From Rosa chinensis (lineage: Eukaryota; Streptophyta; Magnoliopsida; Rosales; Rosaceae), in NCBI RefSeq assembly GCF_002994745.2, contig NC_037092.1:69353823-69417822 (forward strand): a stretch of 64,000 nt of DNA. The letters run 5' to 3'. The position numbers and the translations under genes were made by a program. Below are positions 59,193 through 64,000 of this stretch, in pieces. The notes under the pieces are model-generated. The model was not told where the DNA came from, made no database searches, and saw only the letters and a list, made by a program, of their open reading frames with translations. How positions within the stretch are numbered: position 1 is the first letter of the stretch; each line of letters opens with the position of its first letter.

Positions 59193-60241
59193 TGTTTGAA
59201 CCCAAAATGAGCATTTTGGCCTGACAAGGCGTGTCTTGGAGAAAACCTATTTGCTAACAATAATCAAGGCTGCCCATTCAATTAAGGAATATGACATGCA
59301 CGTGGGGAAACATTCAACTACATTTCATGGTGCCCAACAGGGAATATATATAATATATCATGCTTTTGCATGGTAGGCCTATTAAAGAAGGAACAATGTA
59401 GATCACTAAGAGCAATCATCAATGTTCCCCACACATGTAGTAATCATGATCACAACGAAGGTGGATCAAGGAATCAAGGAGCATACAGTCAGTCAATCAC
59501 CTTTTGCAGTAAAACAGGGAATATGTCATCATGATTCCATTAGTGTGCCGAATCATTAGTGCGTCACTATAATGCGGATTGATCGCGAAGATATATTTAA
59601 GAAGCATATTCAGCGGTTCGCATCCAATAAGCACTCAACTTTGCCTATATTCTAGCAATATCCAAGCCATCAGATAATTGTTAATTATCTACCCATCATG
59701 ATTTGTTTAAAGCCAACCATTGTGGCTTGGCGAATATGAACAAAGTAGCCTATATATGGAGGCTACGATGAAGTAACAAAGAAAGCCAATTCATTAATTA
59801 ATCTATACGATTATCCAAGTCTCCCCGGAGCAACCAACTCTCTCTCTTACCGGTGACCACACTCCAGTCCCAGTCTCCTCGGGAGCCAACTGTAGTATCG
59901 CGACCACAATGGTTACGGAACCAGCCAAGCAAAGGTAACGCCCTCGCAAACTAGTGATGCTAAAGGCGCGCTTTAGCAAGTTCTCCCTACTTCCCGGTGA
60001 TTTTCGCTCTGCTCGATCTATGACGTCAAGTATCGATTGTGCGATATTGAAGAAGCTAAGCGAAAGTCCTCACCACGAGGCACAAAGACCCCTGCAACGA
60101 GGTTGGTGCTCTCCTCATCTACAATCACTTGAAAGAAGTTCAGGTCAAGGGACATCCCCGACTACCGCACCAAACGGTGCTGGCACGCCCGCGCACAGAA
60201 AAGAGACTGTTGACCAGCTGCAACAAAACTAGAGCCAAACA
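59193..60241 (+). repeat. 3' LTR of the Ty3 element, 1,049 bp
   Basis: Begins tgtttgaacccaaaatgagc directly after the purine tract gaggtctggggggtaa and ends gagccaaaca, so TGTTTG/CAAACA form the inverted ends. A TATA-like tatatttaag lies at about 59593. The later part (59830-60230) is GC-richer, as expected of the R-U5 region. Confidence 0.82.
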
Positions 60242-60268
60242 GTGATAGTGCTAAATCTAAGAGTGCAT

Positions 60269-60806
60269 GTTGTGGTGGTAAAGCCACTTCTGACTCTTAC
60301 TTCATGCTTAAGTTATTGATTAGTAAAAAATGGTGGCTTACTTCATGCTTAAGTTCTTGATTAGTCAAAAATGGTGGCTTACTTTCTAACATATGATAGT
60401 TGTATAGATTGTGTTTACAACTCATCTATAGCTAAATTTCTTAAGAAATTAGTTGTAACCTCCTCTATCTAGTATAAATAGAGGACATATGTTATAGAGT
60501 TGTTATCCCATGTTGGTGAGTGAAAATAGAGAGAAAGAGAGAGAGGAGTTTAGAGAGAAAATAGAGATTTCTTCTAAAACTCAATTGTCTTTCCTTTGTT
60601 AGAGTGTTTTTCTTCCTATTATAAGAGAGTCATGAGTATTGTCAATTGTGCTCTCCTTATTGCAGAAGAGAATTGTTGTATCCTTTTGCTATATTAAAAC
60701 CTTCTACAATTTGCCTATCATCTTGTGCTTCACTTATTTTTATAGTTTCTACTTCAGTTGTAATTGAGTGCCCCATACCACAAAATCCTAATTGTGGTAT
60801 CAGAGC
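60269..60806 (+). repeat. Copia 5' LTR and initiator-tRNA primer site
   Basis: An LTR of about 514 bases begins tgttgtggtggtaaagccac and ends near ccccataccaca (60782). A TATA box tataaata lies at 60473-60480. The primer binding site tggtatcagagc, complementary to initiator methionine tRNA, is at 60795-60806. The 3' border is uncertain by about 10 bases. Confidence 0.8.
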
Positions 60807-60873
60807 ACCAGGTTTATAGCCAATTTTTGTGCTATAATCAGATCCAATTAGTGGAAAGGAGACATCTTCAACA

Positions 60874-61440
60874 ATGACGACGAAGTACGAAATAGAAAAG
60901 TTCAATAGGAACAATTTTTCATTGTGGAAAATGAGAATAAAAGCAGTTTGAGAAAAGATAACTGCTTGGCAGAAATTGGAGATAGGCCTGAGGAGATCAC
61001 TGATGATTGCAAGTGGAACGAGATGGATGGAAATGCTATTGCTAATCTGCACCTAGCACTAGCCAATGAAGTATTTTCAAGTATGGCGGAGAAGAAGATG
61101 GCAAAAGAGATATGGGATACACTCACAAAATTGTACGAGGCCAAATCACTACACAACAAAATCTTCTTGAAGAGATAGCTTTACACCCTTCAAATGATGG
61201 AGTTGACTACGATGACCGACTACATCAACACTCTCAACACCTTGTTCTCACAGCTCACAACAATGAGGTAAAACATAGACACTCGTGAACGTGTTGAAAT
61301 TTTGCTTCAAAGTTTACCTGATTCGTATGATTAACTCATCATCAACTTAACCAACAATTTAGAATACTAGTCTTCGATAATATTGACATATTATAGCTGC
61401 GGTTCTTGAAGAAGAAAGTCGGCGCAAGAGCAAATAAGAT
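60874..61440 (+). pseudogene. Copia gag remnant
   Basis: Starts MTTKYEIEKFNRNNFSLWKM RIKAV, then one base is missing and the frame continues KDNCLAEIGDRPEEITDDCK, LHLALANEVFSSMAEKKMAK EIWDTLTKLYEAKSLHNKI. A stop follows at 61176, then MMELTTMTDYINTLNTLFSQ L. This is the Copia gag (UBN2-type) pattern with at least one frameshift and three stops. It ends abruptly near 61445 at Ty3 sequence. Confidence 0.85.
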
Positions 61441-61445
61441 AGAGC

Positions 61446-63146
61446 TCTAGCCCCCAAACATTTAGCATTGAGTGTTTATGATAAGGAGATGTTAGCAGTT
61501 GAACACTAGCGACCTTCTTTGTTGGGACATCCATTCAGGATAATTATAGATCACCAGACTATTCAGTACTTTTTGAACCTACGGAATACTACCCATGCAC
61601 AACAAAAGTGGCCATTAAAGTTACTCGTGTATGATTATAGCATTGTTTTCAAATCTGGTAATACTAATGTTGTCCCTGATGCTCTATCAAGACATGGTGA
61701 GTTAAACTGTCTTATGGGAATTTCTAGTCCTATGTTTACATTCATGAGTGAAATATCTAATTTGTGCAAAAATCACTCTGAGACTTACAAGTTGATGGAA
61801 GGCATTGAGCAGGGAACTATCACTTCTAAGAATTTTACTGTGGTTAATGGTCAGTTACTTTATAAGAAGAGAGTTTTTGTCCCTAATGCTTATGGTTGGA
61901 GGTTGAAAATTATCAAAGAGTTTCACTGTGGTAAGAGTGGGGGACACTCAGGTTGGTTAAGAACCTACAAAAGGGTTTCTAGAAGTTTTCTATGGCCTGG
62001 AATCAAAAGGCAAGTTAAAATTTTTGTTTCTGAATGTTTAATCTGTCAGCAACTATGAGACAATTTCACCTCCCGAATTGCTGCAACCTAACCCTATTCC
62101 CACTGACTTTTGGACTTCATTGATGGCCTTCCTCACTGTGCAGGTAAAATTTCCATTATGGTAGTTATTGATAGGCTTACTAAATATGCACACTTTATTG
62201 CTCTCAAGCACCCTTATACTGCTAGAAGTGTGGTCGAATTATTTGTTCAAGAGGTTTTTAGACTTCGTGGAATGCCTGACAATATTATTAGTGATAGGGA
62301 CCCCATATTTCTGAGTGCATTTTGGAAAAATTTCTTGGAGTTACAAGGTTCTAAGTTATGTATGAGCACTGCATACCATCCCCAAACAGATGGTCAAACT
62401 GAATGTTTAAATAGGGTTCTGGAACAGTATTTAAGGTGAGTGATTTTGGAGGTACAAGGTCAGTGGACAGAAATGTTGCTTTGGCTTGAGTGGTGGTACA
62501 ATACCACCTACCACTCAGCTATTAAGATGTCTCCTTATCAAGCTCTTTATGGGATCCCTCCTCTCCAAGTAAGAACATATGTTCCAGGTAGTACTGCTGT
62601 TCATCAAGTGGATCTGCTATTGAGAAATAGGGATGAATTGTTGTCCAACCTCAAGTTTCACATGGAACAAGCCCAAGCAAGGATGAAGGTATACTATGAC
62701 TAACATCACACTGAGAGGGAGTTTGATATTGGTGATTGGGTGTTCCTGAAGTTGCAACCCTACAAGCAAAAGTCGGTGCAAGTCAGAAAATCCCACAAAC
62801 TTGCTCCAAAATACTTTGGCACTTTTCAGGTGATTAAAAAAAATTGGCAAAGTCGCATACAAATTGCTGCTACCTGCGATTGCAAAGGTGCATCCAGTAT
62901 TTCATGTGTCACTTTTAAAGAAGAAACTGGGAAGTTCAGTAGTTCCGTCTCCAACTTTACCTCCTAGCTTTGATACCGACAAGAGTAACTGAGTTCCAGC
63001 AAAGATACTACAGAGGAGTTTATTCAAGAAGAGTAACAATCCTGAGGTAAGGTGGTTAGTTCAATGGGAAAATGGTTCTGAAGATGATGCTACATGGGAG
63101 AGTGCAGATGAATTTCAACTATATTTTCTTGATTTTCAAGGGTAGC
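61446..63146 (+). pseudogene. Ty3 chromovirus pol 3' half: RNase H, integrase, chromodomain
   Basis: RNase H tail (LALSVYDKEMLAVEH, stop, then GHPFRIIIDHQTIQYFLNLR and NTNVVPDALSR), a zinc-binding integrase start with FHCGKSGGHSG and CLICQQ, the integrase core with catalytic residues in DFIDGLP, IISDRDPIF and TDGQTECLNR, and GPY-like [14 protein letters not shown] short chromodomain-like end (62993-63146) has VRWLVQWENGSEDDATWESA DEF. Stops at 61509, 62056, 62437 and 62701 and a frame change near 62060 make it non-functional. A chromodomain points to the chromovirus group. The reverse transcriptase is absent, lost at the junction with the Copia gag. Confidence 0.88.
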
Positions 63147-63162
63147 TTTTGATGGTTTCTGT

Positions 63163-63337
63163 CAAGGGAGGTGGAATGTTGGGGCTCTGACCCAATAATT
63201 CAACTTACTTTTTACTGTTTTCATTTGTTATCTAGCAGTAAGTTCTCAGGTAAAATTGTCATGAGTCACCAGTGATTTGATCCTTATTTGAAATTGGACA
63301 GCTCTTTCCCTTCAAGTTTCTATGCTATATGTACTGG
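63163..63337 (+). repeat. Polypurine tract and start of the chromovirus 3' LTR
   Basis: The purine run caagggaggtggaa (63163-63176) is followed by tgttggggctctgacccaat, a typical LTR start at 63177. The LTR is interrupted at 63338 by a hAT-like element and its end lies beyond the window. Confidence 0.75.
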
Positions 63338-64000
63338 TAGGGCTGGCCTCGAGTCGGTGTTGCCATTTCCAGTAAAGGAACTGAAACTGAAACCGATTAC
63401 TGCATCTTGGTTCGGGTTTGACAATTTTCAATTTTAGAACTGAGATGAAACCGAACCGATCATGCTCGGGTCTGTTCCTTGGTTTCTCAGGTTAGTTTCC
63501 TCATTTCCAGAACACTAGAAGAGTAGAACTGTAGAAGCATACCAGAATTGAGCTGGTTTTTGACCTGCTTTCTGTATCTGGTGCAGTATGCTAAATCAGC
63601 ACACTACCCTTCATGCTTTCCTAACAACACAAACTCACAAACTAACCAAATAACACTAACAATCCACAAAATATTCACAATGTTACCAATGAAACTAACT
63701 AAAAACTGAAAATGAAAACTACATTATGCATTACTGCATTCAACATAACATTTCAACTTTTCAACACTCAAAACTAAAAAGTAAAAACTGAAAATGAAAA
63801 CTGTATTATGCATTATTGCATTTAACACAACATCTCAATACTAAAAACTGAAATTGAAAACTGCATTATGCATTACTGCATTCAACACAACATTTCAACA
63901 CTAAAACATGTCAAACTGTCAAAGCATGAAAGCAACACTTACTACCAGCAATTCAGACCAACTGATAGTGAAACACTGAAATAGAATAACAATATCTAAG
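63338..64000. mobile_element. Left part of a hAT-like element running off the window
   Basis: Begins tagggctggcctcgagtcgg, the same tagggctg terminus as the hAT at 12324, followed by subterminal ggttcggg / accgaaccga motifs (63360-63480). From 63700 to 63900 three imperfect direct repeats of aactgaaaatgaaaact with cattatgcattactgcatt occur. The right end and target duplication are outside the window. Confidence 0.65.

Larger units (their letters stand above)
52246..60241 (+). mobile_element. Ty3 (Tat-like) LTR retrotransposon remnant, 8 kb
   Basis: A left LTR piece (52246-52303) and a right LTR (59193-60241) begin with the same sequence, tgtttgaacccaaaatgagc. The right LTR ends gccaaaca and is preceded by a polypurine tract (59177-59192). 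Flanks are gtgac (52241-52245) and gtgat (60242-60246), a 4/5 match to a 5-bp duplication. Between the LTRs are an antisense plant-mobile-domain gene (53087-56860) and a noncoding region with imperfect repeats (58080-58450). No gag or pol was recognised, so it is a deletion derivative. Confidence 0.8.

Overview
The window is nuclear DNA from a flowering plant, almost certainly a eudicot. Its genes have GT-AG introns, site II and histone octamer promoter motifs, and plant-type proteins. About two thirds of it is transposable-element DNA with nested insertions. A rose-family source is possible but not proven by anything here.

Layout. 0.1-2.5 kb (minus): exons of a bacterial-type phosphoenolpyruvate carboxylase gene with a nonsense codon and several frameshifts, read as a pseudogene. 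3.8-5.1 kb (minus): mitochondrial ribosomal protein bL34m, whose last exon I cannot find. 5.65-5.96 kb (minus): intact histone H4 with TATA box and histone octamer. 6.2-21.2 kb: a transposon-rich block with Mutator-like (MULE) and hAT elements. Two MULEs have 9-bp target duplications and carry captured gene pieces (a kinase-regulator-like fragment and a GT-1-type trihelix fragment). One hAT carries decayed ribosomal S27a sequence. The block also holds a 400-bp foldback, a 524-bp tandem repeat and a LINE-like insertion. 21.4-22.9 kb (plus): mitochondrial ATP synthase 6 kDa subunit, with its stop codon in the last exon. 23.8-28.0 kb (minus): intact 12-exon UDP-glucuronate decarboxylase. 29.6-39.4 kb: two juxtaposed retrotransposon remnants, the 3' end of a Ty3 element with an antisense gene and a 36-bp array, then a decayed Copia. 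39.5-42.5 kb (minus): a FUSC-like membrane transporter. 43.0-45.1 kb: another MULE, MITE-like sequence and a perfect 45-bp hairpin. 48.2-51.6 kb (minus): a SEC14/CRAL-TRIO protein with a C-terminal membrane anchor. 52.2-60.2 kb: a second Ty3 element with an antisense plant-mobile-domain gene. 60.3-64.0 kb: a Copia 5' half fused to a Ty3 chromovirus 3' half, with a hAT element running off the edge.

The host genes are independent housekeeping loci: nucleotide-sugar metabolism, mitochondrial ATP synthase and ribosome, chromatin, lipid transfer, and membrane transport. They form no operon or cluster. The most interesting material is in the mobile DNA: gene-fragment capture by MULEs and a hAT, two LTR elements each with a spliced antisense gene, and in-frame minisatellite arrays. 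I saw no tRNA, rRNA or CRISPR array.
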